DNA of 64,000 nucleotides from Spirosoma sp. SC4-14 (GTDB taxonomy: Bacteria > Bacteroidota > Bacteroidia > Cytophagales > Spirosomataceae): positions 1,549,001 through 1,613,000 of the forward strand of contig NZ_CP147518.1 of the NCBI RefSeq assembly GCF_037201965.1, in the 5' to 3' direction. A model generated the notes under the pieces. It was not told where the DNA came from. It made no database searches and was given only the letters and a program-made list of their open reading frames with translations. Of this stretch, positions 35,881-44,984 are shown in pieces. The position numbers and the translations under genes are program-made. The stretch's first letter is position 1. Each line of letters begins with the position of its first letter.

Positions 35881-36658
35881 AGGAACGGGGGCTTCGGGAT
35901 GATTCCGCAGCAGTGGTGTTGGCTCACCGGGTGCGGGGTCAGTAGGTCGCCGAAAGGGAAACGCGTTAGCTGGCATTAAATCGAAGGGTTTGGTAGAGGT
36001 AAGACAAGTTTCCCCCCTCCAATCCCCCAATCGATTTTTATTTTTTACTCATAAAATACAAGAAAATTAATCGATGGTCTACTGAACCGCAGCAGATTTC
36101 TTATTGTAGAGTACGTTCTATGAAGAAAATACGTATTCCCAGCCCATGAGGGCTACTGTCGATGAAGGCTTTTTTTCCTTTTATAGGATAAGGTTAAGCG
36201 GTGTGTGTGTTGACCTATATGGTGGTCAGTAGATTGTTAGCCCTGGCGATTCCGGCCATTGGAATTTGCAAATAGGTTCTTTTTCTGTCAGCCTCCCATA
36301 CGTTCGTTCATAGACTCTCTGTTTTGCAATAGGGTTCTGGTCTGGCTCATTGAATAAATCGTTCAACACTATTGGACAGCTGATATCAATAGAATAATAT
36401 GTTGTTACTAATAAATTTTTATTTTAAAGCTAATTTTAACAATCGAATAAAGAATAAGCGTTTTAAATTTGAAAGCTTTATGATTTGATTCGAATTGACT
36501 AGTTGATTCTAATGCTAAGGCAGATGCATTGCGCAGCCAGCGTACAAAAATCTACGGTTTTTTCGGGTAAATAACCCGGTAAATCCATATAGATGACATA
36601 ATTGGTATTCATTTTGTAGAGGGTATTATTGTCTGAAATACAAGGTAAAGAATCGCTC
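35881..36658. other. Intergenic region between divergent genes
   Basis: This holds the upstream region of the sigma-factor operon and of the lipoprotein gene at 36659. DNA around 36050-36120 and 36380-36480 is AT-rich. No perfect TAnnTTTG box with a spaced TTG was found on either strand. A 64-codon minus-strand frame at 36499-36693 has no coding character. Confidence 0.5.
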
Positions 36659-37660
36659 ATGAAGCGTATTGGTTTTATAATAACGGTACTCATGGAGTTG
36701 TTGTCTGGATGCCATCATGGCAATCGGATTGCCGATTCTTCTGTGCCACGAGTTGCCTATGCTTTTCATGAGCTGACTAACGATACAACGCTTTTTGCGC
36801 AACCGCAGTCGCTGGGTGTATTAACGAATCCGATTTTGTTTGAGGTGTCAGGACTGGTTGCCAGTCGGCTGAATCCGGGTTATTTGTGGGTTGAAGAAGA
36901 TTCTGGTAACCCCAATGAAATTCAGCTTGTGAATCCGGCAGGCCAGGTTGTGGCCCGCTTTGAAATTGAAGGGGCAACAAACTACGACTGGGAAGATATT
37001 GCCATTGGTACCGGGCCCAGCGCTGGCGTTCCCTATATTTACCTGGCCGACATTGGTCATAACAAAGTCCGATTTGCCGATAAAGTCATATACCGGTTTC
37101 CGGAGCCTTCGCTTGCGGGCATGCGTCTTCCGGTTGATGGGCAGATTACGGATGTAGAAACAATCCGGTTGCAATTGCCCGATAAAGCGCAGAACGCCGA
37201 AGCGATGCTGGTTGATTCGACAGCGAACGAATTGTTTATTCTGTCGAAAGGAGACGATTCGGTGGTTTATAAGGCGTCTTGCCCAAAGTCGCGGACGCAG
37301 GCGATTACCATGTCGCGGCTGTTTGTGCTTCCTTTTAAAGATGTTACGTCGGCGGCACTATCGCCCGATGGACGCGAAATTCTGGTGCGGACTTACGAAA
37401 AATTGTTCTATTACAACCGTCGCGATGGCGAAACCATTGCCGAAACCCTGAAACGGCCGCCCTGCATGGTGCCGGTTGCTAAAGAACAGCAGGGAGAAGC
37501 GGTTGGCTGGGAGCCCAATGGCGATGGTTACTTTACTACCAGCGAAGAACTGGATGGGCACCCGCAGGTGATTTTTTATTACCCACGAAAAAAGCCGTTG
37601 CTGGCTACATCGAATCGCAGTCTGGGACCAGCCCATATAGCCGTTTCTGAGCCTGACTAA
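36659..37660 (+). CDS. Putative lipoprotein, beta-propeller-like
   Basis: The 333-residue product starts with a lipoprotein-type signal (MKRIGFIITVLMELLSGCHH, Cys about residue 18). The body has repeated beta-rich segments (VSGLVASRLNPGYLWVEEDS, GATNYDWEDIAIG, YIYLADIGHNKVRF, VTSAALSPDGREILVRTYEK) that suggest a beta-propeller. I do not recognise a specific family; similar Bacteroidota proteins are usually hypothetical. The gene stands alone, ends five bases before the stop of the convergent TIGR02757 gene, and is separated from the sigma operon by a long intergenic region. Confidence 0.7.
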   Translation: MKRIGFIITVLMELLSGCHHGNRIADSSVPRVAYAFHELTNDTTLFAQPQSLGVLTNPILFEVSGLVASRLNPGYLWVEEDSGNPNEIQLVNPAGQVVARFEIEGATNYDWEDIAIGTGPSAGVPYIYLADIGHNKVRFADKVIYRFPEPSLAGMRLPVDGQITDVETIRLQLPDKAQNAEAMLVDSTANELFILSKGDDSVVYKASCPKSRTQAITMSRLFVLPFKDVTSAALSPDGREILVRTYEKLFYYNRRDGETIAETLKRPPCMVPVAKEQQGEAVGWEPNGDGYFTTSEELDGHPQVIFYYPRKKPLLATSNRSLGPAHIAVSEPD

Positions 37661-37664
37661 TTTT

Positions 37665-38447
37665 CTACATTTCGCCTTCAACGCCGAGGCCAAACAGCGC
37701 AAAATCGTACCGAACAGGATCAGCCGGGTCAAATTGGCGTAACTGCTCTGTAAGCTCCAGGGCCGCTTTCCAATCGGTTTGTGGGCGAGTCAGCAAACCA
37801 AGCTTTCGGGCTACCCGATTAACATGCACATCAATCGGCATAACTAGTTGATTGGGGTTCAGGCGAGTCCAGAGCCCAAAGTCAACTCCCCGGTCGTCTT
37901 TTCGAACCATCCATCGCAGAAACATCAGCAGGCGTTTGCACGACGAGTTTCGGGCAGGTGTAGCGATGTGTTTGCGTGTTCGTTCGGGAAAAAAATCGGT
38001 AAGGCCGCAGAATCGGTCGTGAAACGCAATCAGATTTGGTTCGACCGTTATGAGTGTTTCACTAGAATCGACAGCGGCCAGAAACGCATCTTCCAGCGAA
38101 TCGTGCGCTTGATAATACTGACGAAAAAAATGCAGGAAGTAGAGTGCGTCGGTTGCGTTGAAGGTACGGTGTTTAAAGGCCAGAAATCGTTTTAAATCGC
38201 TTTCCTGGTGATGGCGCACGAAATCGTAAGGTGCGCCATCCATCAAATCGACCAGTTCCAACGATTTTTTCAGAATAACCGGTCGCTGTCCCCAGGCCAG
38301 CACTGCTGCCCAGAACCCCATAATTTCGATATCCTGCTTCTGCGAAAACCGGTGTGGAATGCTAACCGGGTCGCGTTCAATAAACGAAGGCCGATTATAC
38401 TGATCGGCCTTCTGGTTGAGTAAATCGGAAAGTTCGGTATATATCAA
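37665..38447 (-). CDS. TIGR02757/DUF2400 family protein
   Basis: The 260-residue soluble protein matches the TIGR02757 family: IERDPVSIPHRFSQKQDIEI near residue 23, GFWAAVLAWGQRPVILKKS, then SSCKRLLMFLRWMVRKDDRG with VDFGLWTRLNPNQLVMPIDVH and LGLLTRPQTDWKAALELTE. The helical segments with MPIDVHVNRVARKLG resemble helix-hairpin-helix DNA glycosylases, so a nucleic-acid-related role has some support, but the function of this family is unknown. The start overlaps the stop of the small membrane protein gene upstream by four bases, indicating co-translation. Confidence 0.85.
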   Translation of the reverse strand: MIYTELSDLLNQKADQYNRPSFIERDPVSIPHRFSQKQDIEIMGFWAAVLAWGQRPVILKKSLELVDLMDGAPYDFVRHHQESDLKRFLAFKHRTFNATDALYFLHFFRQYYQAHDSLEDAFLAAVDSSETLITVEPNLIAFHDRFCGLTDFFPERTRKHIATPARNSSCKRLLMFLRWMVRKDDRGVDFGLWTRLNPNQLVMPIDVHVNRVARKLGLLTRPQTDWKAALELTEQLRQFDPADPVRYDFALFGLGVEGEM

Positions 38448-38656
38448 TGTGATTTTCCTCCACTAACGACCCAGGCCATTGCACGGGAAATTCCCGAAAA
38501 GATGGACAGGAGCGTCGACATAAGAAATGTAAAGACTGCAATAAACGGGTATGCCAGCGTAAACATGATACTGAACGTAACATAGCCCGGCGAGGATTTC
38601 ATTTTTCTGTCCCGTTCCCGATTGCGTCGGGCAATGCGTTCTGTTTTTGTTTCCAT
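38444..38656 (-). CDS. Small membrane protein
   Basis: The 70-residue product has a strongly basic N-terminus (METKTERIARRNRERDRKMK) and one or two hydrophobic helices (about residues 25-60; FSIMFTLAYPFIAVFTFLMS). It lacks known motifs. The start at 38656 is preferred over 38698, since the longer frame runs into a palindromic repeat. Its stop overlaps the start of the TIGR02757 gene (ATGA), which supports that this short gene is real. Function unknown. Confidence 0.65.
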   Translation of the reverse strand: METKTERIARRNRERDRKMKSSPGYVTFSIMFTLAYPFIAVFTFLMSTLLSIFSGISRAMAWVVSGGKSH

Positions 38657-38672
38657 AAAACTCAGGTTGGTG

Positions 38673-38740
38673 TTTATGGTTTCGATTGCTCTGCCCATTG
38701 GTCTTCATTCTTCTATAGCGGAGCAACCGTAAATTATAAA
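38673..38740. repeat. ATGGTTTATGGTTGCTC-family palindrome, degenerate copy 4
   Basis: TTTATGGTTTCGATTGCTCTG on the left faces GCGGAGCAACCGTAAATTATA on the right. The inner GATTGCTC/GAGCAACC parts still pair in large part, and the spacer CTGCCCATT resembles that of the other copies. It ends in CTGAAAACTGAAAA, a tail also seen before 12960. Confidence 0.55.
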
Positions 38741-38755
38741 CTGAAAACTGAAAAA

Positions 38756-39865
38756 TTAAGGCGCTATATAACTTACCTCTGCTCGAAAACGCCGGTCTTC
38801 GGGGGAAAGTTTCGCGAAGGCCTGACTCGACAGCTTTATCAGAATCTTGTCGTTGACACCCGTGTTGGGTAAACGCCCGACTACTTTTACCCACAGGCTC
38901 TGGTTGTTGAATTCGTTACGAACCTGTACGAGCGTGCCAATAGGAGCCGTACGATGAAGAGCCAGATATTTTCCCGAATTATCGCCTTCAATCATTTCGG
39001 CCACCCCGCTAGTTGCCACTCGTCGGCCACGGGCAGGCATTGGGGCATCATTGCCTGGTCGCGGTAGTTCAACTTCTTCCTCCGGTTTTGCTGGCGCGGC
39101 AGGCGCGTTGTCGGGTTTTGTTGGCGTTGGGTTATCGGGGCGAGGGGCCGGGGTTTCTGTCTTTATCGTTACTACCTCTTCTGTTTTTCGTGGTGCTGGC
39201 CGTTCTGTTTTAGGAATGGTTCGGGCGGGCGTGTCGGGATGCGTTGGAGCGGGTGTTTTAATGGGCTGAGTAGGTGTAGGGCCCGACGGCGTACGGGCCA
39301 GATAGGCTTTTTCGCTCACAATCAGGGCCTGCCCAATCAGGACGTTATTGCCCGACAGGTTGTTCCATTTACGCAAGTCCGATTGATCTACTCCATACCG
39401 AACGGCCAAACTATAGAGCGTTTGACCGGATTCAACAATATGAATGCCAGCCTTATCCGGGTCATTACCTTTGCTAATTTCTTTATCTGCATGTTGCTCC
39501 GGCGTTTTAACTACCGCTTCTGCCGTATGTTTAGCTTCGCGCTCTTTTTCTTTCTCCTCTTTGCGAATAGCTTTGTCGATAGCTTTGGCTTCTTTTCGAC
39601 TTAATGCGCCGTCGGGAATCGGAATTCGGATAATCTGAGCGTAACGCACATTCTCATTGAGGTCGGGATTGGCACTTTTAATAGCGCCAACCGAGCTGGC
39701 GTATCGGCGGGCTATTGCATACAGCGTTTGGCCTTCATCGACACGGTGAAGAATAAAACGTTTACCATCTTTTTTTTCAACACCCACTGAATCAGCCACG
39801 GTGTGGGCACATACGATACCACTAAACAGGAGGGGTAGCGTAGTGAGAACTATGTATTTTTTCAT
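38756..39865 (-). CDS. Secreted LysM protein with RlpA-like double-psi beta-barrel
   Basis: The 369-residue protein has a signal peptide (MKKYIVLTTLPLLFSGIVCA), then two LysM domains that bind peptidoglycan: residues about 40-85 (HRVDEGQTLYAIARRYASSV) and about 140-185 (HIVESGQTLYSLAVRYGVDQ). A charged Lys/Glu segment lies between them. A long Pro/Thr-rich linker follows (TPAPTHPDTPARTIPKTERP). The last 90 or so residues (HRTAPIGTLVQVRNEFNNQS, VKVVGRLPNTGVNDKILIKL) match an RlpA-like double-psi barrel. RlpA proteins cleave or bind denuded glycans at septa; whether the usual catalytic residues are present is unclear, so it may be only a binding protein. It acts in the periplasm. Confidence 0.85.
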   Translation of the reverse strand: MKKYIVLTTLPLLFSGIVCAHTVADSVGVEKKDGKRFILHRVDEGQTLYAIARRYASSVGAIKSANPDLNENVRYAQIIRIPIPDGALSRKEAKAIDKAIRKEEKEKEREAKHTAEAVVKTPEQHADKEISKGNDPDKAGIHIVESGQTLYSLAVRYGVDQSDLRKWNNLSGNNVLIGQALIVSEKAYLARTPSGPTPTQPIKTPAPTHPDTPARTIPKTERPAPRKTEEVVTIKTETPAPRPDNPTPTKPDNAPAAPAKPEEEVELPRPGNDAPMPARGRRVATSGVAEMIEGDNSGKYLALHRTAPIGTLVQVRNEFNNQSLWVKVVGRLPNTGVNDKILIKLSSQAFAKLSPEDRRFRAEVSYIAP

Positions 39866-40264
39866 GGGCTGGTATGAACCAAAAACCAACAGGGAGTTTC
39901 TGAAAATAGAGTTTATCGTAAAATTAACGTAAAAATCGGGCTAACTTTCATCAAAACGACTTTATATACTGGTCATTAGTCCGTCGCCATTAGTTACTGG
40001 CCATTGGGTCGTAGTTTTAATTACAACTGCTAATGATCAGTAACTAATGACAAATGACAATTAGAAGGCTGTTAAAAAACCTTAATTCTGAACGGCTTAA
40101 ACACAAGCGGGCGTTTGATGTTTAGAAGAAGATAACCTTCTGCTTCGTACTTTCGCCCGGATTGCCACGTTTTGTCATTTTTTTTAGTAAAACGTGGTAG
40201 CGTCCAGTAAACGTATTTCAGGGGTTTATCCAACAAATTCATTAATCATAGAAACGTAGACTAC
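39866..40264. other. Intergenic region upstream of porX with inverted repeats
   Basis: This 399-base region contains a TCATTGGTCA-type palindrome: ATTAGTTACTG at 39989-39999 pairs perfectly with CAGTAACTAAT at 40038-40048, and GGTCATTAGT lies outside it. Downstream, GCGGGCG at about 40110 faces CGCCCGG at about 40156 with an AGAAG/CTTCT hairpin inside. No open frame or clear promoter box was seen. Confidence 0.5.
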
Positions 40265-41833
40265 ATGCAAAATTATTCGATACTCTGGGCCGACGACGAG
40301 ATTGATCTGCTCAAGCCACATATACTATTTTTGAAAAATAAAGGCTATGAAGTAACGCCTGTCAATAGCGGAGCCGATGCCCTCGAAGAGGTTGAACAGA
40401 CCAACTACGACGTTGTTTTTTTAGATGAAATGATGCCCGGCATGACTGGTCTTGAAACGCTCTCCCAGATTAAACAGATGCGGCCAAACCTGCCCGTAGT
40501 GATGATCACCAAGAGCGAGGAAGAGCACATTATGGAAGAGGCTATCGGGTCTAAAATTGCCGATTACCTTATCAAACCTCTCAACCCGAACCAAATTCTG
40601 CTTTCCGTTAAAAAAATTCTGGACAATAAGCGGCTGGTAACCGAGCGGACCAACATTGGTTATCAACAGGATTTTCGGAATATTTCGATGCAGTATAACG
40701 ACCGCATGGATTTTAATGAATGGGCGGACGTCTACAAAAAATTGATTTACTGGGAGCTGGAGCTGGATAGTTCGCAGGACAGAAGTATGGGCGAAGTGAT
40801 GAACATGCAGAAAAGCGAGGCTAACTCTACATTCTGTAAGTTCGTTATGGATAATTACGAAGACTGGCTCAACGATCCGAAGCTGGACAGTCCGGTGATG
40901 TCGCACCAACTGATGCGGAAAAAAGTGTTTCCGTTGCTGGATCAATCGCCTGGCTCAACACCTTTATTTTTCATCCTGATCGATAACCTCCGCTACGATC
41001 AGTGGAAAGTAATAGAACCGCTGCTGGGCGAATATTTTACACTCGAAGAAGAGTCGTCGTATTATTCGATTCTACCGACCACAACCGGATTTGCCCGGAA
41101 TGCTATTTTTTCGGGAATGATGCCCAGCGAAATGGAACGTAAGTATCCAGATCTGTGGGTAAACGACGATAGCGAAGATGAAGGGCTAAACAACCACGAA
41201 GACGAATTTCTGCGTCGGCAACTCGAACGGAGCCGCCTGAATGTGAAAATGTCGTACCATAAAATCCTGAATGTGAATCAGGGAAAAACGTTGGTCGATA
41301 GTTTCAATAATCTGATGCAGAATCAGTTGAACGTGATCGTTTATAACTTCGTGGATATGCTTTCGCATGCCCGCACCGACATGGCTATGATTAAAGAACT
41401 GGCACCCGACGAGTCGGCCTACCGGTCTATTACACGATCATGGTTTCTACACTCGCCTTTGCTCGAACTGATTCAGAAAATTTCGGCCAAAGGTGGGCGG
41501 TTAATCATTACTACCGACCATGGCATGATTCGGGTTCAGAAACCAGCCAAGATCGTTGGTTATCGTGAAACCAATACGAATCTTCGGTATAAGCAGGGTA
41601 AAAACCTGGGCTTTGAGGAAAACCATGTATTTGTCGGTCGTAAACCTGAGCGGTTGTTTTTGCCCAAACCACACGTATCGACGGCCTACGTTTTCACCCT
41701 CGAAGACTATTTCTTCGCCTATCCGAACAATTATAACTATTACGTCAACCACTACCGGAACACCTTTCAGCATGGTGGTATTTCGCTGGAAGAAATGATT
41801 ATCCCATTCGCTTATCTGACAGCTAAACGATAG
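40265..41833 (+). CDS. porX: PorX-type response regulator with PglZ-like phosphatase domain
   Basis: The 522-residue protein fuses an N-terminal receiver domain (about 1-125; acidic pocket ADDEID, phospho-acceptor Asp54 in VVFLDEMMPGMTG, the late Lys in YLIKPLNP) to a large alkaline-phosphatase-fold PglZ domain (FFILIDNLRYDQWK with a metal-binding Asp, STLPTTT-like segment ILPTTTGFARNAIFSG, LIITTDHGMIRVQKP). This fusion is characteristic of PorX, which with the PorY kinase controls type IX secretion genes and gliding in Bacteroidota. It is a single gene here, and no T9SS structural genes lie nearby. A strong terminator follows. Confidence 0.92.
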   Translation: MQNYSILWADDEIDLLKPHILFLKNKGYEVTPVNSGADALEEVEQTNYDVVFLDEMMPGMTGLETLSQIKQMRPNLPVVMITKSEEEHIMEEAIGSKIADYLIKPLNPNQILLSVKKILDNKRLVTERTNIGYQQDFRNISMQYNDRMDFNEWADVYKKLIYWELELDSSQDRSMGEVMNMQKSEANSTFCKFVMDNYEDWLNDPKLDSPVMSHQLMRKKVFPLLDQSPGSTPLFFILIDNLRYDQWKVIEPLLGEYFTLEEESSYYSILPTTTGFARNAIFSGMMPSEMERKYPDLWVNDDSEDEGLNNHEDEFLRRQLERSRLNVKMSYHKILNVNQGKTLVDSFNNLMQNQLNVIVYNFVDMLSHARTDMAMIKELAPDESAYRSITRSWFLHSPLLELIQKISAKGGRLIITTDHGMIRVQKPAKIVGYRETNTNLRYKQGKNLGFEENHVFVGRKPERLFLPKPHVSTAYVFTLEDYFFAYPNNYNYYVNHYRNTFQHGGISLEEMIIPFAYLTAKR

Positions 41834-41890
41834 ATAATGAGTCATTGGTCATTTGTTGGTGTCTGGACACTGAACAACCAGTAACTTGTT

Positions 41891-41939
41891 CAACATAAAA
41901 CGGCGCTTGTTCTACGCAAACAAGCGCCGTTTTATGTTG
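41891..41939. terminator. Bidirectional hairpin terminator
   Basis: CAACATAAAACGGCGCTTGT at 41891-41910 pairs perfectly over 20 bases with 41920-41939. A-tracts and T-tracts flank the GC core on both strands. It lies between the convergent porX and M61 peptidase genes. Confidence 0.9.
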
Positions 41940-41953
41940 AACTGACAGGAATA

Positions 41954-43753
41954 TTACAGATTTTTTTGCCAGCTTTCGCGGAGCTTAAGCTGTTGCGCCG
42001 TTGCCTGCGGGTCGGGCTCAAAAATGTAGCGGTTCACTTCGTCGATCTCCTGCATCGTAGCTTTTACGGGAATTAGCTGACCATTCCGTCGCACGGTGAT
42101 TTCATACGGATCGCCCGCTTTTAATCCCCGAATCTGCTCCCGAAGGGCAGCCAGCGCCGACAGACTGATCGGTTGCTGATTGAAACTAACCCATTCGTCG
42201 TTTTCCTGAATGCCCGCCTGCCGCAATGGTTCACTAACCTGCCGCAGGCGCAGTGTATCGTTAACCGGAATAGGGCGCATACCGAGCGAAGGAAGCTTCT
42301 TTCCGCTGGCTACCGCCGGTTTATATAAAATACCAATTTTGCCGAAATACTCTTCCAGCGGCAGGTGTTCGGCGTTTTTGATATACCGATTGAAGAAATC
42401 GCCAATTTCGGGATAGGTCTTCTGCGTGAAGATGTCGAAGAACTGATTTTCCGGGAACGGGCGGTTAGGGCCGTAGGTAGCGGTCAGTTCGTTGATTACT
42501 TCGCGAAGCCCCCGCTTTCCGCCCGACAGTTCGAGCAGCCGAATGTCGAGCAGGCCAGCTACCAGCGCACCCCGGTTGTAGATATTGCCATATTGCCGCT
42601 GCCCTTCGGGCGTGTAGCAGGTCATGGCTAGTTTCAGCAGACTGTAGGTCGTGTCGAGTTGCTGGTCAATTTTCACTTTCTGGCTCATTTCCTGGCAGTA
42701 AGTAGGCAGGTCGATCAGGCCACCGCGCAGGCGCATGGCCCCGTTTGCCCATTCGGTAACGCCTTCATACAACCACAAATGGGCCGAGGGTGTGGGTGTT
42801 ACGAAATTGAACTGCTGAATAATTTCGCTGTGGATGTTCAGTGGTGTTACCACATGAAAAAACTCGTGCGCTGCAATAGACGTAACAGTCTGCGCCAGAT
42901 TGGGGGAGAAAGGCGCTTCCTTAAAAATATATTCCGAGCTGTAGGAATGCTCCCAGGCCCCCCAGCTTTCGTCTTCGAAGTGATACAGGAACGTGTATCG
43001 TTTTACGGGCAGTTTCCCCAGAAACGTTCCGGCGGCCTGCAACATCGACTGCATACTGTTGAGCAACTGCTGCGAATTGACCTGATCGGTTTTCGAGTAA
43101 GTATATACTTCAACCGTTGCGCCCCCAATACTGGTTTCGGCGCGGGTTAACCGACCCAGCAAAATCGGCGAATCGACAATGCGGTCGTAGCTATCGGCCA
43201 GGTAATAGCCGTCTTTGTTTTTTTCGAGGGCCGATCCGGCTTTCCAGTCGGCGGGGTAGTTGATTTTTACGGCAATCGGGCTAGCTTGCATACCCTGCGG
43301 AAAACCGAACACGCCCTGGCCGTTGATGAGGGCATGATCGTCTTCAATCGATGTGCCGCACATCCGGTAAATAACGTCTTTCTTGACGGGTGTGTCCCAG
43401 GTTTCGGCAATCTGGTACTGAATCCGCCGAACCTGCTCGGGATGCTGAATTTTCCACTGGTTGGTCGAAATCTGCTCGGTGACCAGCTCTTTGCCTTTTT
43501 TGTCGAAGGCTTTAAAGCCATGCACAAACCGGCCAATGTCCATGACCTGATAGGTACCGGGAGCGGTGGACGCAAACTGATAGACCGCATTTTCGGGTTT
43601 AAGGCCATCGACCGTGAGTGTAACGTTAAACCGATCATCGGTACGATTCAGCAAATCGACCTCATATACCAGAGGGGCTGGGCCAGCCGCCCACAACGGT
43701 GTCGACAGAAAGGAGCAGGCCATCAGGGTGCCCCAGAAAAACTTGTTCATCAT
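41954..43753 (-). CDS. M61 family metallopeptidase with PDZ domain
   Basis: The product of about 599 residues has a signal peptide (MMNKFFWGTLMACSFLSTPL), an N-terminal beta-sandwich (YEVDLLNRTDDRFNVTLTVD), and the zinc site HEFFH in SIAAHEFFHVVTPLNIHSE (about residue 298), with the third ligand Glu in LWLYEGVTEWANG. A PDZ domain lies at the end (about 500-590; LRQAGIQENDEWVSFNQQPI). M61 peptidases are glycyl aminopeptidases or related enzymes acting in the periplasm or outside. ATGs at 43753 and 43750 are equivalent; the frame to 43786 adds a segment that would disturb the signal peptide. Confidence 0.9.
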   Translation of the reverse strand: MMNKFFWGTLMACSFLSTPLWAAGPAPLVYEVDLLNRTDDRFNVTLTVDGLKPENAVYQFASTAPGTYQVMDIGRFVHGFKAFDKKGKELVTEQISTNQWKIQHPEQVRRIQYQIAETWDTPVKKDVIYRMCGTSIEDDHALINGQGVFGFPQGMQASPIAVKINYPADWKAGSALEKNKDGYYLADSYDRIVDSPILLGRLTRAETSIGGATVEVYTYSKTDQVNSQQLLNSMQSMLQAAGTFLGKLPVKRYTFLYHFEDESWGAWEHSYSSEYIFKEAPFSPNLAQTVTSIAAHEFFHVVTPLNIHSEIIQQFNFVTPTPSAHLWLYEGVTEWANGAMRLRGGLIDLPTYCQEMSQKVKIDQQLDTTYSLLKLAMTCYTPEGQRQYGNIYNRGALVAGLLDIRLLELSGGKRGLREVINELTATYGPNRPFPENQFFDIFTQKTYPEIGDFFNRYIKNAEHLPLEEYFGKIGILYKPAVASGKKLPSLGMRPIPVNDTLRLRQVSEPLRQAGIQENDEWVSFNQQPISLSALAALREQIRGLKAGDPYEITVRRNGQLIPVKATMQEIDEVNRYIFEPDPQATAQQLKLRESWQKNL

Positions 43754-43879
43754 ACAAAAAGAATGCAATATTTTGCAGGTAGACAATTACTGCAAGCTAA
43801 ATATACTCAATCTTCAAATTAGCTTTCGTAAACTATGATGAGAGGAAAATAGGCTGGATTTGTGGAACGGTCTGTTGGG

Positions 43880-44225
43880 CTAAGGACAAAACCGGCCAAT
43901 AGTCGGGTCATACATCCTGGCCCCGTAATCGAGCCACTCCGTCTGAGGCTGCTTCTCCTTGCCGTTGTAAAGATACTTGTTTTTATCGCTGCCGGTGCGC
44001 TGGATGGGCAAACCAAAGGCATAGTACTCGGTCTCCTGAATGATGGTGCCGCTAGAATCCATCACCGCCCGCACATTGCCCAGATGGTCTTTCAGATAGT
44101 ACTGTACGCTGTAGACTCCGGCCTCGTTGGCCAGTTGGCCCTCTTCCAGACCGATGCGCAGCAGGGTGTTGTCGGCCCGGTATTCGAAGGCACCCGCATA
44201 GAAGGTGTTGAGGTTGTCGGGGAGA
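43880..44225 (-). pseudogene. Rhs core fragment (displaced, no start, short tip)
   Basis: On the minus strand this segment encodes the same core module as the main rhs gene ([59 protein letters not shown]), with several substitutions. It begins abruptly at the DNLNTF position, with an in-frame TAG shortly upstream and no ATG. After DPTIGR it diverges and stops after three residues. It is therefore a remnant of a second displaced cassette rather than a working gene. It lies between the 131-residue membrane protein gene and the M61 peptidase. Confidence 0.8.
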
Positions 44226-44355
44226 AGTAGCGGGCTCTACAACTGGAAGAGGGGGAGGGAAAACTCACCATTCTATTAGACTTTATAGCTTTGACTAGAT
44301 TCAAGGTAATACAGTCCTGTCGTCTCTATCCTATCACTCCTTTTTATCAGTTATA

Positions 44356-44751
44356 TTATCTTTGTTCGGGTCTCCAAATTGCAAGAAACTGATATATGTA
44401 GATCATTATGTAAATAAGTTTATTAAATAAAAAGTCAATCGTATTTTTAAATGCAGGATAAACAGAAGATAGTTGTTTGTTGAATTTTTCATCGAAAAAA
44501 GCTCCTTGAAATCTTCCTATTATGTTGAGAACTAATAACCCGAAACTGAAGCCTAAAAGTCCTAAGAAATCTTTATTAGGCATCGGTGATTTAATTTTTA
44601 ATAGGCCAATTTGCATAAAAATTGTTAACAATAGTATTGCAATTGACAAAATAGTCAATTTTTTATCTATTTTAAATTTCTGTGTTAATAACGAGAATAA
44701 TATCAAATCTATTAATCCAAAGAAAATAGAGTAAACTATTTCTGCAAGCAT
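44356..44751 (-). CDS. Small integral membrane protein in Rhs locus
   Basis: The 131-residue product has four predicted hydrophobic helices (IVYSIFFGLIDLILFSLLT, LTILSIAILLLTIFMQIGLL, FLGLLGFSFGLLVLNIIG and LFNKLIYIMIYIYQFLAIW). It is AT-rich compared with the neighbouring chromosome genes. In Rhs loci such small genes beside core fragments often encode immunity proteins; this one could be an orphan immunity protein for a lost tip. It shows no similarity that I recognise. A 233-base AT-rich non-coding gap precedes it. Confidence 0.6.
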   Translation of the reverse strand: MLAEIVYSIFFGLIDLILFSLLTQKFKIDKKLTILSIAILLLTIFMQIGLLKIKSPMPNKDFLGLLGFSFGLLVLNIIGRFQGAFFDEKFNKQLSSVYPAFKNTIDFLFNKLIYIMIYIYQFLAIWRPEQR

Positions 44752-44984
44752 AATGGTTTAATTTTTAAGTAAACTAATTTCGCGGGTTGCTTGCTAATGT
44801 TTATATGGCTTTTCCAATGAGGCTCCTAGTTTCAAACCTTCCGATATTCCGATATTAGACTATATCAACTTAACTAAATCCGACTTTGACATAGGTAAAA
44901 AGATGAAAACCTGACCAGTATTATAATTGACTACCAGCACATTGTTCAGCCTGCTGGCTCAGATTAAGTCTTGAGTAGTACATT

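Noticed and set aside
36499..36693. 64-codon minus-strand frame in the intergenic region
   Set aside because: Overlaps the start of the lipoprotein gene, has no conserved pattern, and lies in AT-rich DNA where such frames arise by chance.
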